Notes: generated from the sequence alone by a model not told the origin. DNA of 64,000 nucleotides from Elysia chlorotica (GCA_003991915.1 RQTK01000231.1:109954-173953); one strand, 5' to 3'. Shown: positions 12,022-24,062, numbered from the stretch's first letter. Numbers and translations: made by a program.

Positions 12022-12054
<33 letters not shown>
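12020..12054 (+). repeat. (CT)n running into assembly gap
   Basis: CTATCTCT, then pure CT up to the first N at 12055. Confidence 0.95.
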
Positions 12055-12326
12055 NNNNNNNNNNNNNNNNNNNNNNNNNNNNNNNNNNNNNNNNNNNNNN
12101 NNNNNNNNNNNNNNNNNNNNNNNNNNNNNNNNNNNNNNNNNNNNNNNNNNNNNNNNNNNNNNNNNNNNNNNNNNNNNNNNNNNNNNNNNNNNNNNNNNNN
12201 NNNNNNNNNNNNNNNNNNNNNNNNNNNNNNNNNNNNNNNNNNNNNNNNNNNNNNNNNNNNNNNNNNNNNNNNNNNNNNNNNNNNNNNNNNNNNNNNNNNN
12301 NNNNNNNNNNNNNNNNNNNNNNNNNN
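12055..12326. other. Assembly gap (N run)
   Basis: 272 N between a (CT)n array and an (AAT/AAC)n array. Confidence 0.99.
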
Positions 12327-12395
12327 ATAATAATAATAACAACAACAACAACAACAACATTGGTAATGATAATAACAATGGTAATAATACTTATA
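12327..12395 (+). repeat. (ATA)n/(ACA)n triplet repeat
   Basis: Triplets shift from ATA to ACA and then decay into AATAATGGTAATAA-like sequence. Confidence 0.8.
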
Positions 12396-12560
12396 ATATT
12401 AATGAAGGATTTCATTTATCCTGCGTAATTAACAAAATGAAAACTGATTGTTATGACTAATCCACACAGCTAAATATTTCTTAATTTTCTTTCATGTCAA
12501 GAGATCAATAATTACGAAACTACCACTCAGCGTGCTTGGCTTTGACTGGGGTTTCTCCAG

Positions 12561-12703
12561 GTTTGCTCAGCCTGACTGGGGAGTGTGGCACCTGGACTAA
12601 CACCATCAATCTAGGTCAGGTTGCACAGGACCAGGCACTGCCACACAAGATGCTGCGAACCATTTCAGTCAAGTTCAATAGTCGTATTCCTGAAAATGAG
12701 TAA
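12561..12703 (+). CDS. Terminal coding exon of an unidentified gene
   Basis: Preceded by GGGGTTTCTCCAG (acceptor AG at 12559-12560). The first two bases, GT, complete the Gly codon left open by G1219. The frame then runs 46 codons (LLSLTGECGTWTNTINL..., then GQVAQDQALPHKM..., ending LRTISVKFNSRIPENE) to TAA at 12701-12703. Composition is richer in GC than the flanks. Joined to 1069-1219 this gives a C-terminal stretch of about 97 residues. It is polar, has one Cys and one Trp and no membrane segment, and is compatible with a cytoplasmic tail. No family was recognised. An internal CTAG/GTCAGG at 12610-12619 could act as a weak alternative donor, but the frame staying open to a stop favours a terminal exon. 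Confidence 0.6.
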
Positions 12704-12715
12704 CTCTAAATGTCC
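12704..12715 (+). repeat. Target-site duplication, left copy
   Basis: CTCTAAATGTCC, identical to 12975-12986, flanking the SINE. It starts at the first base after the TAA stop. Confidence 0.9.
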
Positions 12716-12974
12716 GGGGGGCGCGGTGGTCCATTGGTCGAACATCGGCTTCCGACGCAAAAGGTCCCGAGTTCGAATCCTGGCGGGTGCGTTCCTTACT
12801 GGTTGGGTCAGTGTCATTATAATGTGACCCGCTGAGACAGGAGTCATGGTATCCCCGCTCTGTCTCGTGTGTGGCAGCACATACAATTGTCAGACCTCCG
12901 TCTTGGGACCCGTTAACAATATAGCCTATATAGTGCTGATGTTGGACGTTAAAACCAACTCAACTCAATTCAAG
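12716..12974 (+). mobile_element. Full-length SINE with perfect TSD, in 3' UTR
   Basis: The best reference copy in the window, 259 bp. Order: tRNA-like head with A-box-like GGTGGTCCATTGGTC (12725-12739) and B box GTTCGAATCC (12771-12780); body with GGTCAGTGTCATTATAATG and TGTCTCGTGTGTGGCAGCAC; tail GTGCTGATGTTGGACGTTAA; end in AACCAACTCAACTCAATTCAA instead of poly-A. The 12-bp flanking repeat shows target-primed insertion. Sense orientation relative to the gene, inside its 3' UTR. Confidence 0.95.
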
Positions 12975-12986
12975 CTCTAAATGTCC
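12975..12986 (+). repeat. Target-site duplication, right copy
   Basis: CTCTAAATGTCC, the exact partner of 12704-12715. Confidence 0.9.
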
Positions 12987-13164
12987 AAGTTAACAAATCA
13001 AACTTAGTCTACGATTTATTTATCGGCATTTCTTAGTGCTAGAGTGTACCTTGGTTTAACGCTGTTTCGAGTTTGGGCTAAGGGCTAACAATTTGATTTT
13101 ACGTTATTTTGTTTTCTGGTTGTTGTTGTTGTTTTTTTTTTGTGCTCAATATACAAACCAATCC

Positions 13165-13371
13165 CAGTGCCGTGTTCATCACAAGACTACGTGTTGCTAA
13201 AAATAGACATTGCAGTGATACCAGGACTCCAGTCACAGCCAGTCACACTATACTGACACTTTCCTAAAGCGTAGGTGAGAAATCCAAATAAAATTTGCTT
13301 GACCAAGGATTCGAACAGCGGACTTTCCTATTGGAAGCCAAGCGCTTAATCACTTCAGTCTGATCGTCACC
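13165..13371 (-). mobile_element. Old SINE copy
   Basis: Reading the minus strand: head with GATCAGACTGAAGTGATTAA and GCTGTTCGAATCCTTGG (B box), body with AGTGTCAGTATAGTGTGACT, and a decayed tail. An AATAAA at 13287-13292 on the + strand lies inside it and could serve as a poly-A signal for the gene ending at 12703. Confidence 0.65.
13287..13292 (+). terminator. Candidate polyadenylation signal AATAAA
   Basis: The first clear AATAAA I noticed downstream of the TAA at 12701, about 585 nt away. A T/GT-rich stretch follows only from about 13478, so support is weak. Confidence 0.25.
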
Positions 13372-13744
13372 AAATTAAATTTGTTATATTTCACATAAGA
13401 ACATCACAAGAGAAATGGCATCAGGAACACGGATATCTTTTTTTTTTAAGAATTAATACAAGTTTAATAGTTAAAAACGTGTTTTTGTGTTTGTTTGTTT
13501 TTTGTTGTTTTTTTTGTTTTTTGTCTTTTTTGTAGTTCAACATTTTCTTTACTTTGTTTTGTTTACAGTGTCTCTTTTTTCCCTGGATGTTCTTCTTTGT
13601 CTTACAAACTCAACAAGAGAGGTAGACGCACAAAGGTGGAGAGAAAGAGAAGGGGTAAGAAAGACATGAAGATATAGAAACTGAAAAAGAAAAAGAAAGA
13701 GAAAAAGGCACACAGGCAGAACGAAGGAGAGAAAGACAGAGAGA

Positions 13745-14414
13745 TGGAAGTCTACATTGTAAGGCTCTTCTTTTTTCTGTATAAGCAATTTGCATGGGAT
13801 CTTGAAAAGCAGAAAAGCACTTCTTAAGCTCCTTGACAATTATCTTTTCTTAACATTTTGTGATCACAGAGGTTAGGGCTACCGGCCTAAGATCATTTCA
13901 TTCTTTAATCATAGATTTTTCAAGCACAGGAATTATTTTTAGATGTTTTCAAATAGGTGGCATGAAGTGTTCACGTATAGACCAGTAAACAAAAATGTGT
14001 AAATTGAGCTGAGCTGCTCAGAACAATGTTTTTAAAAACCCAACCTTTCAAACCATCAGGTCCGCCTGATTTCCTTTCTTTCAAATTCCTTAAAACTGAA
14101 GCAACATCATGCTCACTCACAACATACTCCCCATGAGACTCTGACCCTTTCCTTATCTCTTCCATACGTTGTTCTTTCTCATTAGTAAAATCATTTTATC
14201 AAATCAGCGTAAAAATTGTTCAACTTAATTGCATAATCGTTCACATCTTCGTCAATACATAACTGTTTTTTGTTGTTACTTAATCCTGCCATTTTTGTCA
14301 TACAATTCCAAGTTGCTTTACTGTCGTTATCTCTAAAATTGTTTTTTAACTGTTCTTCGTAATTTTGTTTGCGTTTCCGAATTTTATTTCTGAGCTCTTT
14401 TTGAATCATTTTTG
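13745..14414 (-). pseudogene. LINE reverse-transcriptase fragment, CR1/L2-like, broken
   Basis: Minus-strand translation gives, in order, the linker before the RT domain (KIRKRKQNYEEQLKNNF, then WNCMTKMAG and LNNFYADLIK), the first RT block (VASVLRNLKERKSGGPDGL), then HLKIIPVLEKS, NDLRPVALTSVITK, and finally FQDPMQIAYTEKR. This is the order seen in CR1/L2-type non-LTR elements. A frameshift falls between 14191 and 14165, and in-frame stops occur near 13894 and 13858. The catalytic palm motif is absent, so the copy is truncated and dead. It was identified by eye from motif order; the clade call is less sure than the LINE call. Confidence 0.8.
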
Positions 14415-14705
14415 ATTATTCTGCAACGTGTTTACATTAGCGTGCACCTCACCACACTCCCTATACAAATCGAGATACACACACGCACACACTTCTCTCT
14501 GTCTTGAATAATTTTGTTTACATTCCCGATCCCTCTACCGTTCCTACATCTGATAGCCCCAATCTGATTTTAGCACGACAAACACACACATACACATAAA
14601 AACTCACGCACAAAATTTATTGTGTCCATATTGTTTTTAATGTCCAAAACTGACGCCAATGTTTGCACAAGAGTTCAAAATTGATGGAGTACCCTAAAGG
14701 CATAG
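14415..14705. other. No feature, scattered ACAC dinucleotides
   Basis: Short CA runs at about 14477-14490 and 14580-14596. It may include the 5' remainder of the neighbouring LINE relic, but nothing is recognisable. Confidence 0.3.
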
Positions 14706-14708
14706 AAG

Positions 14709-14888
<180 letters not shown>

Positions 14889-15060
14889 CCCCACTGTCTT
14901 TAGGGTCCAAAATAACGTTATTGTTTATTCAAGTAGTTCGATATTTTGAAATTGATGGAGCACATATTTTTCTGCTTCGTCAATTAGGGTTTATTTTTGT
15001 TTGTTTTGTAGAGATAATTCATAAGGATATGAATTATCATGGTAACATTTGTATAGAAAA

Positions 15061-15305
15061 AGAGTGAGTAAAAGTTAAAGAGAGAGGGGGAGAGAAAAAG
15101 AGAGGGAGAGAGAGACAGACAGACAGACATACATACATGCATACATACATACAGACAGGCAGACACCCAGCCATCCAGCCAGACAGATAAACAAAGAGAC
15201 TAGGAGAGTAAGGTAAAGAGGTAGAGAAATACAGATAGAAAATGACATTGAGAGAGGTGAGAAGAAAGTAAGAAAGACAGAGTGGCAGAAAAGCTAAACT
15301 GAAAG
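15061..15305 (+). repeat. GA-rich tract with GACA and CATA tetramers
   Basis: GA-rich, then (GACA)n at 15113-15127, then CATA-type tetramers at 15128-15152, followed by impure purine-rich sequence. Confidence 0.85.
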
Positions 15306-15626
15306 GGACAGAAGAATGCAACTCATTGCAACGGTCTCTGTTGAAAATTCGTAGATATTATTTCCGTGTCATCTATGATGCAAAAAAAAAAAATACAACA
15401 CAAAAACAAGATATTAGGCTTAACTATGAACGACGCCTCTTTTACACTGGAAACCGAAGATGTTAAGAGCTGATCAGTCGTGCCAACCTGTCATGAGGGT
15501 TACAGGTATTCATCTAAGACAGGCTTAGGGCTCTTGTACTTAACTATAATGCTGCTACTTGTATTTGTGTCTAACAAATAACAAAATTTACTTTCATTTC
15601 CTTATGATTTTTACTCTCTGACTCCG

Positions 15627-15660
15627 TTTGCCTGTACATCTATATGTTTCTGTGTCTGTT

Positions 15661-15745
<85 letters not shown>

Positions 15746-15776
15746 ATCTCTCTCTCTCTGTCTATCTCTATCTCTC
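15627..15776 (+). repeat. (CTGT)n to (CT)n array
   Basis: CTGT tetramers at about 15659-15690 pass into (CT)n with CTAT variants. Confidence 0.95.
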
Positions 15777-16435
15777 TTTGCTCTGTCTGCTCTACTCTAT
15801 CTTTTTCACTGGTTATTTGCATGAAATGTGCCAAACTCCCTTAAACTAATAATGCAATTTGGCACCACAGTCATTAATTTAGATTGATCATGTTTGGATA
15901 ACCTAAACAATTGAACAATAATAAGTTTGGATATGGTCCAAGCGTTATAAAAGGAGAGCCAAACTACCAACCTTACAAACAAGAAAGATATTTTCTAACA
16001 TTTATTTACTTTTTTGCCAAAATATCTCAACTTTTTCGTCTAGTTTTGGTTGGCAGCTCTATAAAATGTTTACGTCAACTTGCCACCAGTGCAACTGCCA
16101 CAGAAAGAGTGACAAAGTGACGCAGCTTTTCCCTACAGTTATGACGCGTCGTCTTATCGGATACCTGGGGGAGAATTCCATTTATGACGCAGGAGTAACC
16201 GCCCCTTGACTGGTTGATAAACGGATTACAGAGTAATCCGGACTGATATGCTGTCCATGGGACTTAGTTACAGTTACTTTAATTACTCTTATGTTGGTAA
16301 ACATCTGTTCTTAAGTTAAATCCGAGCCTTATGTAGCATTTACATTTGGTCGTCCGATTTCGGCTAAATTGCTTTCATAAGGTATGTCTCGACTATTTTC
16401 ACAGTACTGGTGTTGTCGGTAGTCTTGTCAGTGTG
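15777..16435. other. Unannotated stretch
   Basis: Nothing recognised. A moderately GC-rich patch at 16130-16260 contains TGACGCGTCG but no splice-bounded open frame. Confidence 0.3.
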
Positions 16436-16528
16436 TTTTTGTTGTTGTTGTTGTTGTTTGGTTTTGTTGTTGTTGTTTGGTTTTGTTGTTGTTGTTGTTG
16501 TTGTTGTTTTTGTTGTTGTTGTTGTTCC
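16436..16528 (+). repeat. (TTG)n microsatellite
   Basis: GTT triplets broken by TTTGGTTTT units. Confidence 0.95.
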
Positions 16529-17293
16529 TGTTCTTATTTTATGTTGTGACCATTTTTGACGTTTTTTAATGTCCAAAAATTCGCCCGGTCAGATCAGTTG
16601 ACCGGTTTAAAAACGAACGTGTAACAATTTTAAATGTTGCCACATAAAGTCAAAACGAAGATAACTGAACTCCTGTTTCATCCGATCACTGTTAGCTAAA
16701 ACCGATTCCATCTGTAAAATTGCAGGTTCTTTGTTTGCAATATTCATGCCCGACAAAAGTCGTGTGACCACTTGTCTGGACCTGAGCAAAAGAAAATAGA
16801 GGGTTGCTTTTTTGTCTTGTTGAACCTACCACGTGTCCAATGTCGGACGTCCGATCGTTTTGTGAGTGTGAAAGGTGTCTCATAGATTTAATTTATCACA
16901 GTCATGGAGTCTATAGGAACGACAGATCAGATTGGTATGCCAGGAACATTAATTTTTCCGACCTGGAACTCATAGCCTTGGTATAATCCACCGCCCTCTA
17001 CTGTTATGACACCTTCCCTAGTACAACCTGCGAGGTCCGTTTAGGTAAAGGCCAATAGTGACTGAAGCTACCATTATGCATTGGTATAATTATGATGCAT
17101 TTTGAACAAAAAAATGTGGTCAGAGAGTCTTATACCTTCACGTCTAAGCGTTTGAAAATTAGCATTCAATGTGTTCAAATTATCAAAATCTGTTTAGTCC
17201 TCTACCTTTGTGCTACCTTCCTTACCACAACGCGCACGTCGCTTTCAAGTTTGGGCCATTGTAGTTAACACACAGTTGTTGCTGTTTTTTTAA

Positions 17294-17415
17294 TACCATG
17301 ACAAACAAAAATGTCAAAATTAGCAGGAGTAATTTGGGAGTTGTTGTTTTTTTATTTGCCAAAGGGGTATATACCATGACCACCAAAAAGTTTAAAATTA
17401 GCAGGAGTAATTTGG
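17294..17415 (+). repeat. Short tandem duplication, offset about 77 bp
   Basis: ACCATGACAAACAAAAATGT... and ACCATGACCACCAAAAAGTT... both continue AAAATTAGCAGGAGTAATTT. The copies are 17294-17338 and 17371-17415. Confidence 0.75.
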
Positions 17416-17936
17416 GTTTCAAGTTGCCAAAACTTGTTTTGCCTCTTACCATAGTAACTTTCAAACAATGACATTCTGTTGAGCTTTCTGGCGAAGGTGG
17501 CGTTCAAATCACCATAAACAACTTTACAGTAATTTACAAATTTACAATACAAAATAAGACCAAGGCCACTTTCAAATAAATGAATCGTTTAATTTAGTTT
17601 AGTTTCAAATTCTAAAGACTATTCGATTTTACTGACGCAGGTCACACCTTGCAGTAGTCGCAGGTAAAGGCACAGCTGTCAAAAGTTCAATGTGACGTCA
17701 TTGTACACGTCATAACGACGTTTCAATACCGCCCTAAAATCGTGACCTATTAAAGCCCGTTAAATCCCAGCTTAATCTCTGCGTATTTCTGGCAGGGGGC
17801 AGGGTGAGAGATAGACCTGAGCGTAAGTTTGTGTGCGGGTACATGGAGACTTTGGCGAAATGAAAAATAGAGCTGATTCAGGGAAAAGAGAATTTTAAGT
17901 TTAATGGACAATGCAAGTGTTAGATGGACGGTAGAT

Positions 17937-17940
17937 AGAA

Positions 17941-17993
<53 letters not shown>

Positions 17994-18008
17994 AAGATCG
18001 AGAGAGAC

Positions 18009-18061
<53 letters not shown>

Positions 18062-18091
18062 AGAGAGAGAAAGACAAAGAGAGAGAGAAAT
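17937..18091 (+). repeat. (GA)n array
   Basis: GA blocks separated by AAAGACAAAGATCG-like interruptions. Confidence 0.95.
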
Positions 18092-19190
18092 GTGGAGAAG
18101 AGGGAAATTTTAAAATTTTAAGGTAAGTTTCATCGAAAATGCAAGTGATGGAGTGAAATTGGTGAAAGCTAGAAAACTGAATGCACAATCGCGTCTTCTT
18201 CAGTGCCCTTCGTAACTGATTGTCATGCAATCCTGGTATTCTGTTTTTTTCCACTCTCACCAGAGAATCCCAACGCAAACAACAATGATAATCCCTAGCA
18301 AAAATCTGAAACTACATTGTCTGATCAAGTGGTAATCCTGACCGAATGTTAGCGAGATCGGGTTCGACGGGCTTTCTAGTTTCGGAATTAAAGCTCGCAT
18401 TAGGCTAGTTGAAGAGTGTTTTAAACAGGTTCGTTCATAATTACGGTATATTTAGCTTGAGACGTGGTAGCTGTTTGGATACGCGTCTTTTAGACAGAAT
18501 TTAAAAAAATAATGGTAACGAATTACGGAAGAAACCACGCAGCTTTGAAAATCATAACAAACGGTACTTTTTAAATTTTTTTTTTTTTAAAGATTCCATC
18601 TATTTTATAATCATATGATTTATGCTGTGTTGACATTCGTAATACAATAGAAAAGGAAAGCAAGCATAGCACTGCTTTGATAAAAATTAAAAAGTTCTTA
18701 AACTTATATCAAACGCACTGGGTATGAATTTTGATGTTTGTCATAAAAATGGGAATGTGCCGTTTTCCGCCCTAGATAGCTATGTGTGTAGTGCGTTTAA
18801 CCTTTATTAAGATGTCCGTAGGTTCGACTCTTGTTTAGATTACCTGGAAACAAATGTAAGAATTCCTTCCTTGGTGCGAGTTGAATCTAACGTTCATTAC
18901 CTAGATTTTTATTTTCATTTCAAAGATCTTTACATAATAAAAAGAAATTATGATTGGTTGTGTGAATAATTTATTTTGGAACCTATTAATAAAGACAATT
19001 CCCGAGAAGACAGTATCAGCGAATAATAATCAAGTATACACTAAAAGCATATCCTATTTATTTTGTTCACAGTAATTTTTGAAAGCCCGAACACGGTCAT
19101 AGAATATCTTAAGCGGGCTTAACCAAAATAATATTATTCATTTGGCGTTAAAATAAAGTTAAATGTGGATAAACAAAAAATACGAAGTAG
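18092..19190. other. Unannotated stretch with a weak head-like relic
   Basis: A decayed tRNA-like string near 18772-18845 includes GTAGGTTCGACTCTTG (B-box-like). Nothing else is recognisable. Confidence 0.3.

Positions 19191-19193
<3 letters not shown>

Positions 19194-19258
<65 letters not shown>
19194..19258 (+). repeat. (CT)n array
   Basis: Uninterrupted CT dinucleotides, about 65 bp. Confidence 0.98.
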
Positions 19259-19263
<5 letters not shown>

Positions 19264-21110
19264 TGAAAATAAGAAAAAGCTCAAACAGGAAATGTTTTCC
19301 AGTAAAGACTTTTAAATGTTCTATTTGAACCATATTTTTAAACTAAGTAGAATAATTGTTTGGGAAACCATATTCCAGTATTATTTTTAGCTATCTTAAA
19401 TTATAGCGAGGGCCTCTAGATGGTTGCGGACTGGCGTAATTGAAAGAGCATTAGTCTTCGAATGAGGAGATCCAATGATTGTTGGGTTTTTTGTCCAGTA
19501 TTATTAGTCCCAGGCACTCCGTTCTGGGTTCCAGTAGCCGTATAGAATTTTATTCTAAGATGTGTATGATAGTACATATACCTTGTTTAAAAATGCTGAC
19601 ATTAACTTCAAGACGAGTGTTTTTTTTCATTATTAAAGGACCAACTCTTGTTCTACTATAACCACATATTGAGCGAGATATTTCAATTATTATTAGTTGA
19701 TCCTTGAACAGACGAACAGTTCGAATGCCACAATGTATTCAATTTTTCATAACATTTTGTTTTCTGCTCAACGTAAACCTCACTAATTGTGCAATCAGGA
19801 CACTCTTCCTATGAAGTCAATAATCAAACATTCGAACAAGATAAGAAAAACCACTTAACCATGGAACCGTTGTCTTACACGCCAGGGCCGGACGCTCTAC
19901 CGAAATTCCGAGAGTACTCTAATTAGTATCCTGATAATGCGGGTACCAGCAATAATATTAACCACCGTGACAGCAACAACACTGGGCGGGTATACAAACC
20001 GGCCCAACACGAAGATAAACATTGCGCAAGATGGGCTTGCATTAATAATTATCTTTGCCTGATATTGTTAACAATATTGTTATGGACTCCGCAAGCTCCA
20101 AAATTCCAAATACTCTCCACTACCGTTCCCTAACCTCGCCTAGCCAGCCCATGTGTGTGTGCCAAACAAAAGCGACCCTCACCCCCATATACCCACACAC
20201 ATACACACATACACACGCTTACCGCACAGGCCAAATCAGCCAGTTATTCCATCCAGGTGTAGACAGTCCAAAGCTGTTAAGTCTCATGTCCACCCCCGCC
20301 GTCGCCTCGCCTTAACTGTCCACCCACGCCTAAAATAGAGACATCGCGATATGAGGGTCAATAGCAAAGACTACGACGATCAGGAAGTGAATCTGCAACG
20401 ATGTCCAATCATAGTTCTATCTTAGACTTGCTGATTCAGTAGCGAGCAAACTAACCCTTGGCTTAGGAGACTGGTTATGTAATTTGATATCGTGATGTAG
20501 ATCTTAGAGACTGCCCATTTGGATATTAATGCACAGTCATGGACACTAAAGGCATTGCGTTAGCAAGGTTCACACTGAAAACGTACACCGAACTAAAGAG
20601 AATCTGTGCTGGCATAACTATGTAAATAATAATATTTACTTGTAACTAAAGCAGTCAAACAAAGATAAGCTTTATTTTTTGTGAATACAAGATTAGGCCG
20701 TATGAGTAGTTAAATCTAAATGAGAAAAACAAGTTTCCAAGAAAAGTAATCACACCATCCCTTAAAGCCGTGTCTGTAGCAAAAGATCTAGTTTTAAACC
20801 TTTTTAACACTGCCGAGTTGAATATACTAGTTATAATTCTACACCAGACACCAATAGAACAAGAGATGTTAACAAACCTTACCTCAATCACCTTACCATA
20901 CACTGTTTATCAGAAGAAAACATAATTTTACGGAACCAGAAGTTAACAATAATAATTTAGTCTAAGTTGTTGACACTAACACGTAATAAAGATAGCGCTG
21001 CGGTGCCAGTAAATGGACAACATGTAGGTGGATCTATCTTCTCACCCCACGCCCCGCATTGTTGTTAGATCTAGTCACTCTACCAGAGGTCAGTGCCAGT
21101 AAAATGTAGC
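19259..21110. other. Unannotated stretch
   Basis: Holds decayed tRNA-like strings near 19430-19480 and 19865-19910 and a CA-rich patch (20190-20216), but no element or exon I can support. Confidence 0.3.
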
Positions 21111-21118
21111 TGGCCAAC

Positions 21119-21192
21119 CCCCCCCCCCCCCTCCTGGATATCCCAGTCTGAAGAGCCCCACCCCCTCCCCCCAGACACACACACACACACCT
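21119..21192 (+). repeat. Poly-C run and (CA)n patch
   Basis: Thirteen C from about 21119, then CCCC-rich sequence and (AC)n at 21175-21191. It is bounded by two copies of ATCCCAGTCT (21139 and 21206), a small local duplication. Confidence 0.7.
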
Positions 21193-21433
21193 CCCTCCCT
21201 CCCGGGTATCCCAGTCTAGAGTCCGTCGCCGTATAATACATAATATATTATGAACTTTCCTGAGACTTAAAGAGGGTACACTAGCAGAGGGTACACCAAC
21301 TATGTGATCTAAGGTTACCCAGTAAATGGATATTTAGGTACATACAAGACTATCGTCTCAACCAGTTGACGCCCCTTATTGTTAAACGCCGCTTACTTTA
21401 CAGTTTACTACAAAATCGGAGTGATATATCGCC

Positions 21434-21463
21434 TGGTCTCGATAAACAAATTTGGAGACCAGG
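21434..21463. other. Short inverted repeat
   Basis: CCTGGTCTC and GGAGACCAGG are complementary, separated by 12 bases. Function unknown; may be chance. Confidence 0.4.
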
Positions 21464-21569
21464 GTTCGGGTGTGGTCAGTTAGTCACACGACTTGACCGT
21501 TCCAGGGGGGTTGACCTATCCCAGGCAAGGGCGGGGGAGATTAAGAGAGATATCGTACCCTTGGGAGTG

Positions 21570-21677
21570 TGACTGGGGCGAGGTGGCGCAAGTGGTAGAG
21601 CGTTTAGCTCCTAATATGAAGACATTTTTTTATTTGTCTGATTATTCCCGCACAGCTGAAATAAGAGCCCCGTTATC

Positions 21678-21746
<69 letters not shown>

Positions 21747-21800
21747 CCTCTCTCTGTAGGGCAGCACATACAATTGTCATACCTTAGTTTTGGGAGCCGT
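21570..21800 (+). mobile_element. SINE interrupted by a (CT)n array
   Basis: The head GGGCGAGGTGGCGCAAGTGG and TAGAGCGTTTAGCTCCTA is followed by decayed sequence and a long CT array, then the body resumes as GGCAGCACATACAATTGTCA and TTTTGGGAGCCGTCGCC. The array occupies the place of the body's CCTGTCTCGTG segment. Confidence 0.7.
21680..21757 (+). repeat. (CT)n array inside SINE
   Basis: About 78 bp of CT ending CCCTCCCTCTCTCTG. Confidence 0.97.
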
Positions 21801-22257
21801 CGCCAAAAAGGAGAACAAAAAAGGCGTTTGATATAGGGCTTCTCTCCTACAAAAAGAAAGGGCGTGGTGGGTCTAAGGATTTGACTGGTCGCAGAGAGGG
21901 GAGAGAAGGGGATGGGCGGGGGGCGGGGGGGGGGTATAATCTTGCTAGTAAAGCAAGGGAGATAAGCCAGGCATAGCGTCCCCTTGTTAAGGTAAAGGTT
22001 GACTGTGATTAGGATGTATGTGGTCAGTTAGAGACCTGGGAGGCGAACTGTTCGCGGGTGATACTTCATTCTTTATAGGCGAGAATCTCTCTTCTAGGTT
22101 AACAAGAGATAAAGTGTCATAAAAATTATGTTCCTAAGGAGGAATGTAATAATATTATAATGGCTATAGTCCCGAAGAATAACCTCTGACAATTTCACGT
22201 CGTGCCATGTAGAGACTAGTGTTACAACCAATCACGTTACATTACTTTTAGTCTCAC

Positions 22258-22375
22258 ACCGACCCACTCTATACGGGAAGAAATTCGACAAAACAGAAAT
22301 TCCCGATCCTGGGATGAAACTGGGTACGTTATGAATAGAAGCGCGACGCTATACCACCTGAGCCATCTGGTATCC
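22258..22375 (-). mobile_element. Old SINE relic, head preserved
   Basis: The minus strand reads TACCAGATGGCTCAGGTGGT then ATAGCGTCGCGCTTCTAT, with GTTTCATCCCAGGATCGGGA where the B box would be. The body is short and decayed. Confidence 0.5.
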
Positions 22376-23940
22376 TCAATATATACTGCACGACACTCTC
22401 TCATGTGCTCATATACGACATGTACAGTTCTAGGAACTCAGGCCAGGGAAAACTAAAGAGGTCAAGTTTCTGATAAACAATGTTCAGGTTTAGCTCAGTA
22501 AGGTTGGTAGATGTCATCACTGATCTCTTTGCAATGAGGGTTTGGAACGAAAAGGGTGGGTAGGAGCAAATGACGGTAGACGACGACTTGTGACGTGGTC
22601 TCCGAGTTTTCCGTCTAAAAATGGATTCTATACGGCTAGAGGACGCTATACGGTAAACCCAGGACTTTGTTAGTCCCACGTAATACCAATAGAAAACAAA
22701 GCATTTGGTCGTACAATCAAATTGAAAATCTTTGGAGTGAAGCGGTTTCGCTTTTTTATATTCTAATTATCAGTATTTTACTGATTAAAGCTCCCTCCAT
22801 CCCCAACAAAAATTGAATTGATGCGCATTACAGGAGTATACGAATGCAATAAGCGCGACCATGTTGCTGATATACACCTTTGTTTTGTCGATAACCATTA
22901 CTTCAATTTTATTTGTTTACAATAGTTTCAATGTATTGTGCTGCAAAAGTAGAGTAACTAGCTATAGACTAAAGGGTGCGTTAAGTCTTCTTATTACAAT
23001 TAGGCCTCAACAATAGAGCACCGTTGGTAAAGAGAAGTTAGAGCTGGAAATTTCTTCGTTAAAAATTTCTCAGCACTACAAATTAATTTATCAATACGCA
23101 AAATGTCTCTATTTTATTACGTTACCTCCACAACAGATTATTCTAACAGATGTTATTCTTTAAATAATTTAACTGCAAAAACTATACGAACCATCTCTAG
23201 ATACATGTTTCTATGATAAGAAAGATGCTAAGGAGTTGCAGACATACAGAAAGCCGGATACAAATTTAATAAACACATACATAAAGAGACGAAAGAAAAA
23301 AAAACTGCACTAGGCAGAAAATTACCGACAAACATGGAACAAAAATGGGGAAGAAAGAAAAGTCAATTTGTTTCAACATCTTCTCAGCTTTTTTCTATCT
23401 CTACCTGTCTTATACTGCATGTCAAATTTCTCGCCTCTATTATCGAAACAGCCTTGAAGCACACAGAAATAAAAGCGTATAAATGCTGAAAAACGATACA
23501 ATATTATTCAAACGGCAAGTTAATACATGGCACATACCCAATTACCGATAATTGTTTTAAGCATGCTTTGGAAATGTTAAAGACCATATTTTAACGGATT
23601 AAGTGCCATGTCATATTTATTGTTACCTTTTTACGATTGCCAGTCGTCGATTTGTAAATTGTATTCTAGAAATAAACAGACCAAGGGTTATAATTAGAGA
23701 GTGTTATATTGCAACAAGTTTAGGGCTGACGGATTAGAAGCTTGTGAATGTCACTTGGGTGTAAAGCCAGTTGCACGATTACAAAAACTATATATCTTTT
23801 GTGTTTTAATGCCCAATTTAGATACATTTTTACTGACAGTTGTTTCTGAGTTTGAGCTATTTTACTGAAAATAATTCTTTAAACCGCTGCGTAAGTGCGG
23901 TATTATTTTGATAATTATAGAAGAGACAGGTTGGGAGAGA
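22376..23940. other. Unannotated stretch
   Basis: No recognisable repeat or exon. Confidence 0.3.
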
Positions 23941-23946
23941 AATAAT

Positions 23947-23973
23947 GTGTGTGTGTGTGTGTGTGTGTGTGAT

Positions 23974-24058
<85 letters not shown>
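23947..24058 (+). repeat. (GT)n followed by (GA)n
   Basis: GT dinucleotides at 23947-23971, then GA at 23975-24058. Confidence 0.97.

Positions 24059-24062
<4 letters not shown>

Larger units (their letters stand above)
1220..12560 (+). other. Proposed 11.3-kb intron (phase 1)
   Basis: Bounded by GTATGT at 1220 and TTTCTCCAG at 12552-12560, with matching phase on both sides. It contains two assembly gaps, SINE copies, a 49-50 bp minisatellite, CT arrays and a duplicated E-box segment, all listed separately. I saw no further in-frame exon inside, though a short alternative exon could be missed by eye. Confidence 0.5.

Noticed and set aside
17693..17700. Isolated TGACGTCA (CRE) as a regulatory site
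   Set aside because: A single octamer without nearby promoter evidence; expected by chance at this scale.
20215..20340. Minus-strand exon ending GTGCG/GTAAGCG with an ATG upstream (MRLNSFGLSTPGWNNWLIWP)
   Set aside because: The donor is imperfect, there is no partner exon, and the surrounding sequence is CA-rich low complexity.
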